The notes below the pieces were generated by a model that saw only the letters and a program-made list of their open reading frames with translations, made no database searches and was not told the DNA's origin. Source: Embiotoca jacksoni (taxonomy: Eukaryota > Chordata > Actinopteri > Embiotocidae). Taken from it: a stretch of DNA of 64,000 nt. The translations under genes were made by a program, and so were the position numbers. Shown here piece by piece: positions 23,690-34,738 of the stretch. Positions within the stretch are counted from its first letter, which is position 1. Each line of letters begins with the position of its first letter. The DNA lies in assembly GCA_022577435.1 (NCBI GenBank), contig JAKOON010000003.1, forward strand, positions 5,763,001 to 5,827,000, written 5' to 3'.

Positions 23690-24306
23690 TGTCAGGAGTT
23701 CAGTTTTTGTCCTCCGTTTTGCCCCCGATCACCTCTCCTCCTGTGTCCCCTGTCTTTGTCTGTGGCCACGCCACTCACCTCCCGTGGCCACGCCCCTCAC
23801 CAGTCCCAGCAGATGCAGCCACTCACCCCTGATCACCACCTGCAGGTGTGCTGCATCTCCCTGATCACCTCCCCAGACTATATGTAACCTGCCCCTGCAC
23901 AACTCTGGTTGTCGGTGCATTTTTGTTTAGCCACCCGTCCGTCCTCCGTCTGCTTTCCGTCAGCTCTCCGTCAGTCCCGTACCTGTTCCCGTTCCTCCGG
24001 CCTCTGTGTCTCCTGCGGATATCCCCGTCAAAATCATCAGTCGGTGGAGTTGCCCTCCCGGCTTGGAAGATTGTTGACGCCGTCCCTTCCGCTGGTCTGC
24101 CGGCTGCCCTGTTACCCGTGTCCCCCTGGAGCTGTCGGTTGAGTTGCCCTCCCGACTGGACGTAAAGTGGACACGCTCGGTGCCACATTTTGGTTTGTAG
24201 TTTTTTGTTTGTTTTTTGGACAATAAAGACTGTATTTTTGGAACTTGAAAACCTTGAGTCTGTGAGCTTGCATTTGGGTCCTGGAAAAACACCCCACCAC
24301 ATAACA
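23690..24306 (+). repeat. LTR 1 (5' LTR) of a Gypsy-like retrotransposon
   Basis: 617 bp, starting TGTCAGGAG and ending CCACATAACA, so it has the TG...CA ends of LTRs. A TATA-like CTATATGTAA lies near 23878 and a polyadenylation signal AATAAA at 24222-24227, about 85 bp before the end. It matches LTR 2 almost perfectly apart from three indels. The flank ATTTT at 23685-23689 is the target duplication. Confidence 0.88.
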
Positions 24307-24539
24307 GAATGCACCGACCACGGAAGGACCCAGCGGCCACAGACTCGAATCCTAAATACGTGACTTTATTTCAATATTTTTCCAATCAGGCCCGCCTGAA
24401 TGACACGGTTTCCGCTGAACCCCGGACTGGGTTCGAGGGAACCCGCCTGGCCTTCTGGGGCCCCCCCAGAAGGAGGCGGCGACGCCGGGGTCACCGGCCA
24501 TCCGGTCCTGCTGCGCCCTTAATCTCTGGACGTGTAGCC

Positions 24540-24680
24540 GTCGGTCCAGTCCATCGCTACGAGCGAGCCCACGGCCCCGTCGGTCGCTACGGGCGAGCCC
24601 ACGGCCCCGTCGGTCGCTACGAGCGAGCCCTCGGTCCCGTCGGTCGCTACGAGCAAGCCCACAGCCCCGTCGGTCCCCCC
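24540..24680 (+). repeat. 30-bp tandem repeat, about four units
   Basis: Units related to CCCGTCGGTCGCTACGAGCG recur every 30 bp and keep a 10-codon period. The last unit degenerates at TCCCCCCTACGAA. Confidence 0.85.
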
Positions 24681-24835
24681 TACGAACTCTCTACCCCCGC
24701 AGCGCCGGCGAGAGATCCGGACGCCATCCGGGCCCGGGCGTTGGCCCTCAAGTACCTGCAGCATGGCCTATGCGGCAGTAATGCTGCTCCTTCGTTCCCC
24801 GTCGCTGGACGGGTCATCGACGTCCTGCCTCCAGC

Positions 24836-25860
24836 TCCTGCTGCCTTCGGATGGGTCGACGCCCCGCCTCCTGCTCCATCCTCCTGTGCGGTCGTCACCA
24901 CGCCACCAGCCCCTGCTGCCTCCGGCGCTGTCGACGCCCCGCCTCCGGCTCCATCCTCCGGCGCGGTCGTCGCCACACCCCTGTCTCTGTCCTCCGGCGC
25001 GGTCGTCGCCCCGTCCTCCGGCGTGGTCGTCGCCACGCCTCCGACTCCGTCCTCCAGGGTGGTCGACGCCCCTCCTCCAGCTCCTGCTGCTTCCAGGGTG
25101 GTCGTCGCCACGCCTCCGGCTCCGTCCTCCAGGGTGGTCGACGCCCCGCCCCCTCCTCTATCCTCCTGTGCGGTCGTCGCCACGCCACCGGCCCCTGCTG
25201 CCTCCGGCGCGGTCGACGCCCCGCCTCCGGCTCCATCCTCCTGCGCGGTCGTCGCCACGCCCCCGTCGCCGTCCTCCGGCGCAGTCGCCGCCCCGTCTCT
25301 GGCCTCCGGCGAGGTTGACGCCCCGCCTCCGGCTCCATCCTCCTGCGCGGTCGTCGCCACGCCCCCGTCTCCGTCCTCTGGCGCGGTCGCCGCCCCGTCT
25401 CCGGCCTCCGGCGAGGTCATGCCTCCGGCTCCGGCCTCAGGCGCGGACGCCGCTCCTGCTCCGTCCTCCTGTTCGGTCGTCGCTCCGGCCTCCGCCGCGG
25501 TCGGTGCCCTGCCTCCGGCCTCCGGCGCGGTCGGGGCCACGCCTCCGGCCCCGTCCTCCGGCGAGGTCGTGCCTCTGCCTCCGGCCTCAGGCGCGGACGC
25601 CGCCCCGCTTCCTGCTCCGTCCTCCAGGGATGTCGTCGCTCCGTCTCCGGCCTCCGGCGAGGTCGGCGCCACGCCTCCGGCCCCGTCCTCCGGTGAGGTC
25701 GTGCCTCCGGCTCTGGCCTCAGGCGCGGACGCCGCCCCGCCTCCTGCTCTGTCCTCCTGTTCGGTCGTCGCTCCGGCCTCCGGCACGGTCGCCGCCCCGC
25801 CTCCGGCTCCGTTCTCCAGGAGTGTCGTCACTCCGGCTCCGTCCTCCATCGCGGTCGAAG
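24836..25860 (+). repeat. GC-rich coding minisatellite (Ala/Pro/Ser/Val)
   Basis: Repeated words such as CCGCCTCCGGCTCCATCCTC, GCGCGGTCGTCGCCACGCC and GCCTCCGGCG recur with imperfect higher-order periods including about 75 bp. Because the units are multiples of three and lack stops in several frames, long open frames appear on both strands. Confidence 0.8.
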
Positions 25861-25895
25861 CCCTGCCTCGTCATCGTCCTCCGGAGAGGTCCCCC

Positions 25896-26393
25896 GAAAC
25901 TTCGATCCTTCAATGTGTGCAGCGAGATGTTGGAGATGTTCTACCAGTCTGTTGTGGCCAGTGCTTTGTACTTCGCTGGGGTCTGCTGGGGGAGCAGCAT
26001 TGGAACCGGTGACACCAACAGACTTAACAAACTGGTTAAGAAGGCCGGCTCCATCATCGGCTACAAACTGGACAGCCTGGAAAAGGTGGTGGAGAGGGGG
26101 ACGCTGAACAAACTATTGTCCATATTGGATAATCCTCTCCACCACCTGCTGCAGGGACAGCGGAGCACTTTCTCTAAAAGATTCCTCCAGCTCCGCTGTC
26201 ACAAGGACAGATACAGGAGATCATTCCTGCCCACTGCAATAAGACTGTACAATAACTCGCCTCTGACAAAATCCATCACAGTACAATAACACTGTTGACT
26301 GTGTTTCTTGGTTTGTTTGTATATAATATATATAGATATATAATGTACTGTATATACTGTGCATTTTATATTTATATTTTTTACTGCTATTTT
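25896..26393 (+). mobile_element. Second copy of the Rex1-like LINE 3' half
   Basis: Matches 23109-23689. In the coding part (25896-26289) I count three substitutions in about 394 bp, so the copies are about 99% identical. It encodes the last ~130 residues of the reverse transcriptase and stops at the equivalent TAA (26287-26289). The AT-rich 3' UTR lacks the ~73-bp and 10-bp duplications of the first copy. The junction with the GC-rich internal region is CCCCC|GAAACTTCG at 25895/25896, with no target duplication and no poly(A), so it arose by recombination and not by new insertion. Confidence 0.9.
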
Positions 26394-26959
26394 TGTCAGG
26401 AGTTCAGTTTTTGTCCTCCGTTTTGCCCCCGATCACCTCTCCTCCTGTGTCCCCTGTCTTTGTCTGTGGCCACGCCACTCACCCCTGATCACCACCTGCA
26501 GGTGTGCTGCATCTCCCTGATCACCTCCCCAGACTATATGTAACCTGCCCCTGCACAACTCTGGTTGTCGGTGCATTTTTGTTTAGCCACCCGTCCGTCC
26601 TCCGTCTGCTTTCCGTCAGCTCTCCGTCAGTCCCGTACCTGTTCCCGTTCCTCCGGCCTCTGTGTCTCCTGCGGATATCCCCGTCAAAATCATCAGTCGG
26701 TGGAGTTGCCCTCCCGGCTTGGAAGATTGTTGACGCCGTCCCTTCCGCTGGTCTGCCGGCTGCCCTGTTACCCGTGTCCCCCTGGAGCTGTCGGTTGAGT
26801 TGCCCTCCCGACTGGACGTAAAGTGGACACGCTCGGTGCCACATTTTGGTTTGTAGTTTTTTGTTTTTTGGACAATAAAGACTGTATTTTTGGAACTTGA
26901 AAACCTTGAGTCTGTGAAGCTTGCATTTGGGTCCTGGAAAAACACCCCACCACATAACA
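26394..26959 (+). repeat. LTR 2 (3' LTR) of the Gypsy-like element
   Basis: 566 bp, same ends as LTR 1, with AATAAA at 26874-26879. It differs from LTR 1 by a 48-bp deletion between two copies of GCCACTCACC, a 4-bp difference in a T/G run and one extra A near the 3' end; I saw no substitutions by eye. There is no polypurine tract in front of it because LINE sequence has replaced that part. ATTTT at 26960-26964 completes the target duplication. Confidence 0.88.
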
Positions 26960-27105
26960 ATTTTATTTTATTGCTTTTCTGTTATTATATTATTCTATTA
27001 TTTTATTCTATTATTTCTATTATTATCTTATTGCTTCTGTATGCTGCTGTAGCGAAAAAATTTCCCCTCGGGGATTAATAAAGTAAATACCTACCTACCT
27101 ACCTA
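26960..27105 (+). mobile_element. 3' terminus of the Rex1-like LINE
   Basis: After the target duplication the LINE 3' UTR resumes with an AT-rich stretch. It ends in a short GC hairpin (TTTCCCCTCGGGGATTAATA) and a terminal (CTAC)n tail at 27086-27105, as expected for the 3' end of this type of LINE. I cannot identify a LINE target duplication. Confidence 0.75.
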
Positions 27106-30100
27106 GATGCCAAACAGCATTATATTTCAGGCAACATCAAAGGCTCTAATGACAAACTTTATGCTGGACCAGATGATAAAGATGATATTTTCTTTTTAGC
27201 CCTATGGTGTTTCCGCTCATAACAGTGATGATTCTACAAGGTTGTATAATCATTATGATTAAGCAGTTATTAACAGATGTATTGCAAATTTAATTCAAAC
27301 TTTATTTTGTATCTACAAAGTATTGGAGGTCACATGAGGTACAGAACCTTCATGTTTTAATTGCCATTCATATCTGTTAAATGCCTGAATAATATTATTT
27401 GTTAAAGCACCTTAGCCATCAAACAGAATAAGGAGATGGTGTTCATGATGAAAAAAGAGAAAGAAAACATGCTTTCCATCTCTTTTGCAGTTTCATGCGT
27501 AAAAGCCTGGAACATAAGTACCATGCACAGATCAAGTGCTGGCCTCCACTCATAGTGTGTTCGCACTGATATCAAAGAGCAAGTGAAAATTTAATTGGTC
27601 TCTGTGCTCTCAGTCTTTTCTGTTTCTCACCACCTCTGCATCTTTCTCTCTCCTCTTCGCATGCTTGTGTGTGCATGTGTGCAGACGACAGCACACAAAC
27701 ACACTCACACACAACTACATTTGTATTGCCACCCACCAGCAAACTGGCACCAGCTCTTGTCATGCATACTCACACATGCATATATGCTCCTCTCGCCGTC
27801 ATTTGTATGCAAAGTGGCTGGCTGCGATGGGTTGCTATGGTTGCTGTTACCAGGTTATGTGACAAGAAGTAGCAAGTTGCTTGAGTTTTCATTCGTGCTA
27901 ACGTAAAGGCGTCAGTGTTGCAGCATATAGAGCTGGAGTCGGCTCACAATGGGAGGAAGAACAGCAGGGATGGAGGAAACTACACAGGAATTAATACATC
28001 AGAGGTTTAGAGTTATGGGCAAGTGTAGGTCTAAAAGTATTAAAACCCCCTTAAAACCTTGACGAGAAGGAAAACAAACAAGTAAACGGTTGGGTTTGTG
28101 GTAGTCAGTCATATACTGCAGGCAATGAGCAGAAATCAGGAAGGTACCAATCTTGCTATCACTGTGAGCGGGGAGGAATACATTTGATAGCCAGCCAACA
28201 TGAAGGGCTCAGCTCTGTAATTGCCTCCATGAGATTCGTTAGTATGCACATGTGTGTGTTTGAGGCAAGGTGAGGGATGCTCTGTGTGTGTTTGTGTGTA
28301 TGTCTGGAGCAGATAACACTGACAGCTTAAGGTCATGAAGAAGGGAAGGGCACATCTGAAGACAGTGTATCTTTGATCTCAACACAACAAATGTGTGACG
28401 GTGTGTATGAACCGGTGTGCGCCGTATATAGAGGAGATAGATGGCAGAGTCAGCATGCTGCGCGTGTGGGTGTGTTTATGTGGTTTTGGCATGCCAACAT
28501 GTGCATGTTTAATGCATGAACATGTTTCTATTATAAGTTGGTATGTGTGAGGGGGAGACACCATTTTATCTCCAAGCTTTTCTCAGCTTTTTGGAAGATT
28601 TCTCCAAGTGCATGTATGTGTGCATTGGTGCAGACAAAGCCTAACAAGGTAAAGTAACAAGGTTACAGGTTACCCATGGATGTCACGCAATCTCTTCCCG
28701 AGTCATCCATCTGAATTTGCAAGTGATGCCTGCAAGTTCTTGGCCCCAGGTTAAGTCACCAAATGTGGATTCTCGTGCATCCTTAGAACTTCTACATATC
28801 TCATCACATGACGGCAATCAAAAACATTCGCTTGATGTGGATGACGGAAGGCAATCAACATGGTGTCTCTGGCCCTGCTCCTAATGGAGCATTTGACTAA
28901 TTGAATGAATCTATCTGTAAAGTCTCTTGCCCTCCCCCTCCCCCCAGCCTCTCTGTCACTCCTTAATTGGCTACTGTTCTGTTATTACCAGTTCTCCAGG
29001 GCAAAACCATCTGCCAACTCCAACAGGTGACTTGTAAGAGGTCCATGTGTATTTGTCTACATCTGTCTCAAGGTGTGTATATTTGTCTACAATTGATGTG
29101 TTCTTTGGCACAGCGACGTCTGTCTTTTTTTTTTAAATTTTATTTTATGAATGTGCTTTTGCAGAGCTGCATTTGCATCATCAAATGCAGATATTTTTCT
29201 GGACCCCTGCTTATTTCCATCAGTCATAAGGCAGGGGGGACTGTAGTGGGCAAAAGGGAAGGGAAGAAAATAAAAAGGAGCTGCAGAAGGAGGAGAGGGA
29301 CCTGTATCATTCATCAGCCGTGCAACAGTGCATGAAGCGTGCTGGCTACGGTATTATTTTAACTCCCTCTCATTTACCTTATTATCTCCCTATCTATGCG
29401 CATCATTATGGTAGATGTAACCTGTGTGATGAATAGCCTTTTTGATCAAGGATGCATGGTTCCCTTTGTTTAACATATGGACTTGGCTTTCTGTGTGCTG
29501 CCACACTCCGGCTTCTAACGCTTCCAATAATGTATGGTAATGGTGTGATCTCTGACCTTGTTGGGTAATTACTTTGAGTCTGATTGTTCAAACATTCCTT
29601 TGCATATTTCTAATGAGATAGGTGCCAATGCCAAAGGTAACTACTGTTGTCTGCTTTTCCTTTCCTTTGAGGAAAGGAATTTGGTTACCCAGATTTGATG
29701 AATGTTACCTCGTGTACTACAATAAAGGGTCAAATTAAAAAAGTTAGAACGATCTTGTGTGTCCATATTGGTGCCACATGTTCTGTCCTTGTCTGCAGGA
29801 AATATCTGAGCAGTTCGTCTCTCCAGCTTCTGCTTTTGTAGTTTCACATGAAGCACATTTCTTTGTTTCAACATTTGCCCACCACATGTTGAAAGTTTGT
29901 TTGAATTCAATTATCACATACTCATCCCTACAGTTCTGCAGTTTTTGATTTTGTGGAACTCATTATGCAATACTACATCAACTGAGAGAAAGACTTTCAA
30001 CCTGACAAGCCATCAATATGCTTTTGGCACATGTCACTGTGTATATCGATAAATAACTGTAGCAACCTTTATTGAAACGTGTTTATACCGGCCGGAGCAG

Positions 30101-31324
30101 ATTAATCGCTGCTCAGTCACAGATTATTGTTGTTCTGAAGCATCCCAGGTGGACTGTACTTCATATTACATATGAAACAGGTGATGCGGTAAAACTAGTG
30201 TGAGCTGGTCCTTAGCTTTTGGAAAGCCAAATAAAAAGTGTAATGGCTGAATAATTTGAATCTGGATGCTTCCAAGAGATAAATATGCTCACTGGAAATA
30301 TGGATTATCTAATAAGGAGCGGAGTCACTGTCTTGAAACCTAGTTTTTAGATACATGATTTAATTTGATGTCAGACAGTTTAGAGAGGTGGGAATGTGCT
30401 GTTATCTTTTTATTTAGCAAATTATTGCTTCTGAAAAAAGTGGAAAGACAAGCGTTACCAATTTCTGCAATATTATGTTCAAGCACACACCCTTAATTTA
30501 GGCTGCTTGATGATGGACCTCCTCCAGGCTGTGTAACAAAAACAACATGAGAAGAGTTCTGAGTCGTTTTGTTCCATAAATGAAGTTAAAACAGCTGTAC
30601 TTGATATTTTTTTTTATTTTTTTATTTTTTTTTATAGCCCAACCAATATATATACCAGATATATCGGTATCGGGCATGTGTTGGCTGATATGAAAACTTT
30701 TTTTTTTGCAAAACAAAGCATAAAAGACGCTTTGGGTAAGTTAGAAATTGTGGGTGTTGTTTTTATATTAATGTTTAGATTTCCAGTGGTGTTAAGTGTT
30801 TCAATGCACTAATGTCAGCTCCATTACATATCTTTGTCACATCTTTGTCATCTTTTGCAGTATTGGCCCCAAAAATCAAGTATCACTCATGCTGTAATTT
30901 GTATATGAATGATGGATCACATGATCGCATTTAACAGCAAAACCAAACAGAGAATTGTCACCTGCGTCAGCATTTCCCCTGAGGTCTGTGGAGCATTTTA
31001 GTGTCTTTCAGCTTATTGTTTTTACTGTTTTGTTCACTCTCCCTGCTCTTATGAACTTTGTTTTCAGACACAGCAGCCAAAAGAATATGAACATGACCAT
31101 AAACATTGTGGTTTTTGCACTTGTTTGAGCACATTACCAATGCTGTCAGTTTTGTGAAGAGGACAGTCTCCCTCCATGGGTCAAACCCACTCCAATAGAA
31201 GTTTCAGGTGTAACTTTTTGCTGTCTTAAATCAAACTGTACTAACAACATCTGTGTCAAAACCAATTAATGTTCCCTTTTAGGTATTCCCATTTTATGCA
31301 ACAATGGTGCAAGCATAAATAAAT
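27106..31324. other. No gene seen; a small hairpin and an old AT-rich repeat piece
   Basis: A perfect 10-bp-arm hairpin lies at 29657-29679 (TTCCTTTCCT, loop TTG, AGGAAAGGAA). 30609-30690 is T/A-rich, then contains ATATATCGGTATCGGGCATG, which resembles a degraded dispersed fish repeat. 29158-29188 contains an octamer-like ATTTGCAT inside a small palindrome. No exon with convincing splice sites. Confidence 0.5.
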
Positions 31325-31888
31325 AAAGGCTGAGGCTGCTGGGGGACCTCGTTACGTGCTGAGCTTCTTTTCTTTCCTCCTACTCTTTAACTGACTCATA
31401 CCTCACCATCTTTTTCTCTCCCATAGCTTTTTCTTATTGTCTGTTGTCTCCATTCAGTTCCCTCGCTCGCGTAGTTTCTGTTCTTTCTTTTGCAGATGTC
31501 CCGCCATGGAGCTGCATGTCTCGGCCCTGCGCTTGTCGTCTCCACCAACAGTTCTTCTCTTCTATCTCTATGCTGTCCTTTTCTCTCTATGCTCTCCTCT
31601 CACCCCAACCGGTCGAGGCAGATGGCCACCCAACCCTGAGCCTGGTTCTGTCGGAGGTTTCTTCCTGTTAAGAGGGAGTTTTTCCTTCCCTCTGTTGGAG
31701 GTTTTTCTCCCTTAAAGAGGAGTTTTTTCGCTCCTAGCTTATGTGGGAATTGTTGAATTGTTGGGTTTCTCTGTATAATATTGTAAAGTCTTGCTGTAAG
31801 GACTTTAATGTGTTAAGTGCCATGAAATAACCTATGTTGTGATTTGGCGCTATATAAATAAAGTTGAATTCAATTGAATTCAATTCAA
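31325..31888 (+). mobile_element. 3' end of a non-LTR retrotransposon or derived SINE
   Basis: The segment includes GGGGGACCTCGTTACGTGCT, GATGTCCCGCCATGGAGCTG, GGAGGTTTCTTCCTGTTAAG and TTTGGCGCTATATAAATAAA and ends in an ATTGAATTC-type tail. I recall these words as the common 3' end of a fish non-LTR family (RTE/Rex3- or L2-related). No reverse transcriptase coding is present, so only the 3' end inserted, as is usual for 5' truncation. The open frame over it is not a gene. Family name is uncertain; the repetitive nature is fairly sure. Confidence 0.7.
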
Positions 31889-34686
31889 AAGGTTTTCCAA
31901 GTAATGAAATAGACGTAAAACCGATGAAAAGACACTCTTTACTCTCTAAGGACGTCAGACAACTTTAATAACTTGTGCAATTTAAATCATTACATCGCAT
32001 GGATATCATCTTGATGAGCCTGGAATAAATGGGGGCTAACACTGTCTGTTTAGCAGAACACTTTACTTTGCCTCTTCCAATCAGAGTCAGTTTGGAACTG
32101 TAACGTGCATGCTGTGTTTCTGACAGGCTACAGATGATGTGCTGGAGAGGGTCTGTGCTCACTAGCCTGACTGTAATGAGTGCTAGCCGTTAATTAGCTT
32201 GTTGCTGCATGCCAGATATGGCTGGAGCTAAAGCCCCGTCGCTGGAGCAGTGCAGCGAGGAGAGGGGAGAGCTACTCTAATGAGCTCTCAGTGGTGTGTT
32301 TACTGTTAACCAAAGTCATGGCTTTACTGTCGGTGTGTTTCCCATTCCATGCAGCGCATATGCACGCACACGCATGTGTGTATGTGCGTGCGTGTGCGTA
32401 CACACACACTCTTGAGTCCAAATCTGTATTCATAACTCGTGTGCAAATATGTAGACACACAAGCACACAGGCAGGCACACTCAAAAATGCACCTCACTGA
32501 TTCAATCTGCAGTGTTTGCCACTGATGGGGGCCTAATTAATGTGGCTATGCTGCAACTCTTCATCATATCTGTAACAAGCAATCTCCATCCAGACATGAT
32601 AGGCTTGATGTATCATGCATTAGTAAGCTCTGGATGGCTGCTACACAGTAAAACAAAAGAAGTCCTCTGTTTTTGGTCAATAGGAATCCTTTTGTAATTC
32701 AGCTTCAGCCTCATTTTTTCCTCATTTGCCCCTTTAGAGGCACCGTGCCTTTTAACAAGGGCAGATATACTGATTTAAAGGACAGAGACATAGCTTTGTT
32801 TACATTTTTCTTTAAGATTGAGCACCACAAGGATTGAAGGATAATAGTGTCACCACCTGGCAGGCAATTACCTCTTGTGTGCATGAGGGAGTATACATGT
32901 GTTTCTACCTACTGCTCTGTTGGCCAATCATCAAGCAGATGCACAAACACATTCACATCATGTAGAGCAGGTATGAATTAGTGTGTGTTTGGTTCTACCT
33001 GGAGTCATTGGCAGCAGCAGCTAGAGGACGTTTGCACAACAGTGACTGGGGTGCGAGTGAGTGGCTGCGGCGATGTGGGTCCCTTTACGGTTCATTAAGA
33101 AAACAGACCTGACGGAGTAAACTCATCCAGGATGGATGGGCTTAACGCGAGCACACCCATATGCACACACAAATGGACAACGTATACACCGACTAAGACT
33201 ATTGAACTTTTTCTTTTATATTTTCCTGTCAAGTGAGATTCTCTAATGGAAAAACAAGTGCTTAGAATCGGTCTACTGTGGCTGTTTGTTAAGGCTGTGG
33301 TTCGGCTCCAAATAGCAGGCACTTTGTATGTGCAGTTACAGCTATTATGTCGGTCGTTCCTCCATCAGAGCCTATTGTAGTAAAAGAATGCTAAACTTGT
33401 GAAGTACAGTATGACGGAGACGCATCAAAATCTGAATGCGTGTGAAATTTGCTGGTTAACTGAATGTTTTTGCCATAAGTTTGATACAAGATGTACAAGT
33501 CAAATTACAGAATTCAACAAAACTGAGGTCTGCAAACTTAACTGATTGGACGATAAAAGGAGCACAAATTTCTGTCATTGACAGACAGTGTAAAATAATA
33601 TGCTATGCAAAGCCAATACAGCCAAAAAGCACATCACAATCCCCTGGTATGGGAGCAGATTGGTGCCACCATAAAACAAATATAATTTTTTAATAATAAT
33701 TAATGAATTGGAAAACTTTGATTTGGGATTTTTCAGTTTTTACACATTCAACATTTACACAGCTGTAGGACCTAAATGATGTAAAACCAATGTCAACAGA
33801 ACACAAGGGTTAAATGTTTAATCACCATTTTTTTTTCTTACAACAGGCATTAAAAGAATCCTGATTTCTTTTTCTTTTTTTATAGCACCCGGTTAACATG
33901 TTTAAAGTCCAAAGTTTTTCACCTCTGCTGCCAAAAGGTCTTCTTGTTTTTGGCTGTTATTGATCTATTCAGGCCTTCACATTTGTTTCCTTCCTGCTGT
34001 GCCCCTGGGTGAGTCAGGACAGATAATGGTCCTCAGTTATTCATGGGGCTGTCGGATATTGTGACTGGTGACTGCCACAGGTAGCCACAAGATATGAAAA
34101 GGTCTTTCATGGAGCAGGTGTATTCGAGGAAAAAAAAAAGAAAAACAAGAAAATCCCAATACTTGTCCAAAAAAAGAGACATTTTCCATGTGACATACAT
34201 ATATATATTGATATATTTGTTATCCCACAGTAACAACTTCCACATCAGTTTATTTCCACTTATATAATATCATTCTGACATTGTAGAACTAATCCTGCAA
34301 TTACAGGTTAGGGAGCCTCTGGTGATGCAAGCTGGTGAGAAAGGTCAGGGGCTGCGGCGGCGTCTGAGAGCTTTCACTCCTTGCTGTTCTGTTCAATAGC
34401 TTTTCCCTGCATGGCTCCAGGTTTCTGTCCAGTCACACTCCCTGTGGCTGTATGAATGACGGGCCCCACTGTCTGCTGCAACAGTCAACACCTCTGTGAT
34501 ACCCAGATTATTTTGTGTATGACAGTGTGTGAGGTGAATATTAATACGTGCATATGTCTGCCTCAACATTGAGCAGTGCTCGCTGGCGTCGGTGTGCAGT
34601 TGGTGTAATGAGACTCACAGTGTGAGACTGGAGATGTATGTTTTTGTTTTTCACCGCTTCACTTCTGAAACGTCTATATAATGATT

Positions 34687-34689
<3 letters not shown>
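31889..34689. other. No gene seen; alternating purine-pyrimidine block
   Basis: 32357-32409 is an almost strictly alternating purine-pyrimidine stretch (GCATATGCACGCACACGCAT and on), a candidate Z-DNA former and a diverged CA-type repeat. Other sequence is AT-rich without credible exons. Confidence 0.5.

Positions 34690-34736
<47 letters not shown>
34690..34736. repeat. (GT)n microsatellite
   Basis: About 23 uninterrupted GT units followed by GAGTGAGAGAGAGA. Confidence 0.95.

Positions 34737-34738
<2 letters not shown>

Larger units (their letters stand above)
24307..25895 (+). mobile_element. Internal region of the LTR element, GC-rich, no pol
   Basis: A GC-rich segment directly follows LTR 1. 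The stretch CACGGAAGGACCCAGCGG (24325-24342) resembles the leader and gag start of fish Gypsy elements, but the usual ATG is lost. The + frame from 24309 is open throughout and encodes an Arg-rich patch (about residues 53-62), four 10-residue repeats of the type HGPVGRYERA (24560-24680, 30-bp units), then a long Ala/Pro/Ser/Val repeat based on APPPAPSS and AVVATPP (24836-25860, partly ~75-bp units). No protease, reverse transcriptase, RNase H or integrase motif is present, so the element was non-autonomous or has lost pol. Other frames on both strands are open too, a by-product of the GC-rich repeats. Confidence 0.7.
22180..27105 (+). mobile_element. Rearranged nest: Rex1-like LINE interrupted by a Gypsy-like LTR element
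   Basis: Order: LINE 5' portion (22180-23689), LTR 1 (23690-24306), LTR internal region (24307-25895), second copy of the LINE 3' half (25896-26393), LTR 2 (26394-26959), LINE 3' terminus (26960-27105). ATTTT precedes LTR 1 (23685-23689) and follows LTR 2 (26960-26964), as expected for a 5-bp target duplication, so one LTR insertion into the LINE 3' UTR is the starting event. The second LINE piece matches 23109-23689 and takes the place of the polypurine tract and everything 3' of the internal region. The simplest history is recombination between the full insertion and a solo-LTR allele of the same site. Confidence 0.85.

Noticed and set aside
24680..25849. 389-codon open frame on the - strand, Gly/Ala/Glu/Thr-rich
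   Set aside because: It is the antisense of the GC-rich minisatellite in the LTR internal region. Stop codons are rare there in several frames, so its length is not evidence of coding.
31437..31715. Open frames with TTTTGCAG|ATGTCCCGCC resembling a first exon
   Set aside because: The segment matches, from memory, the 3' region of an abundant fish non-LTR repeat, so the splice-like start is part of the repeat.
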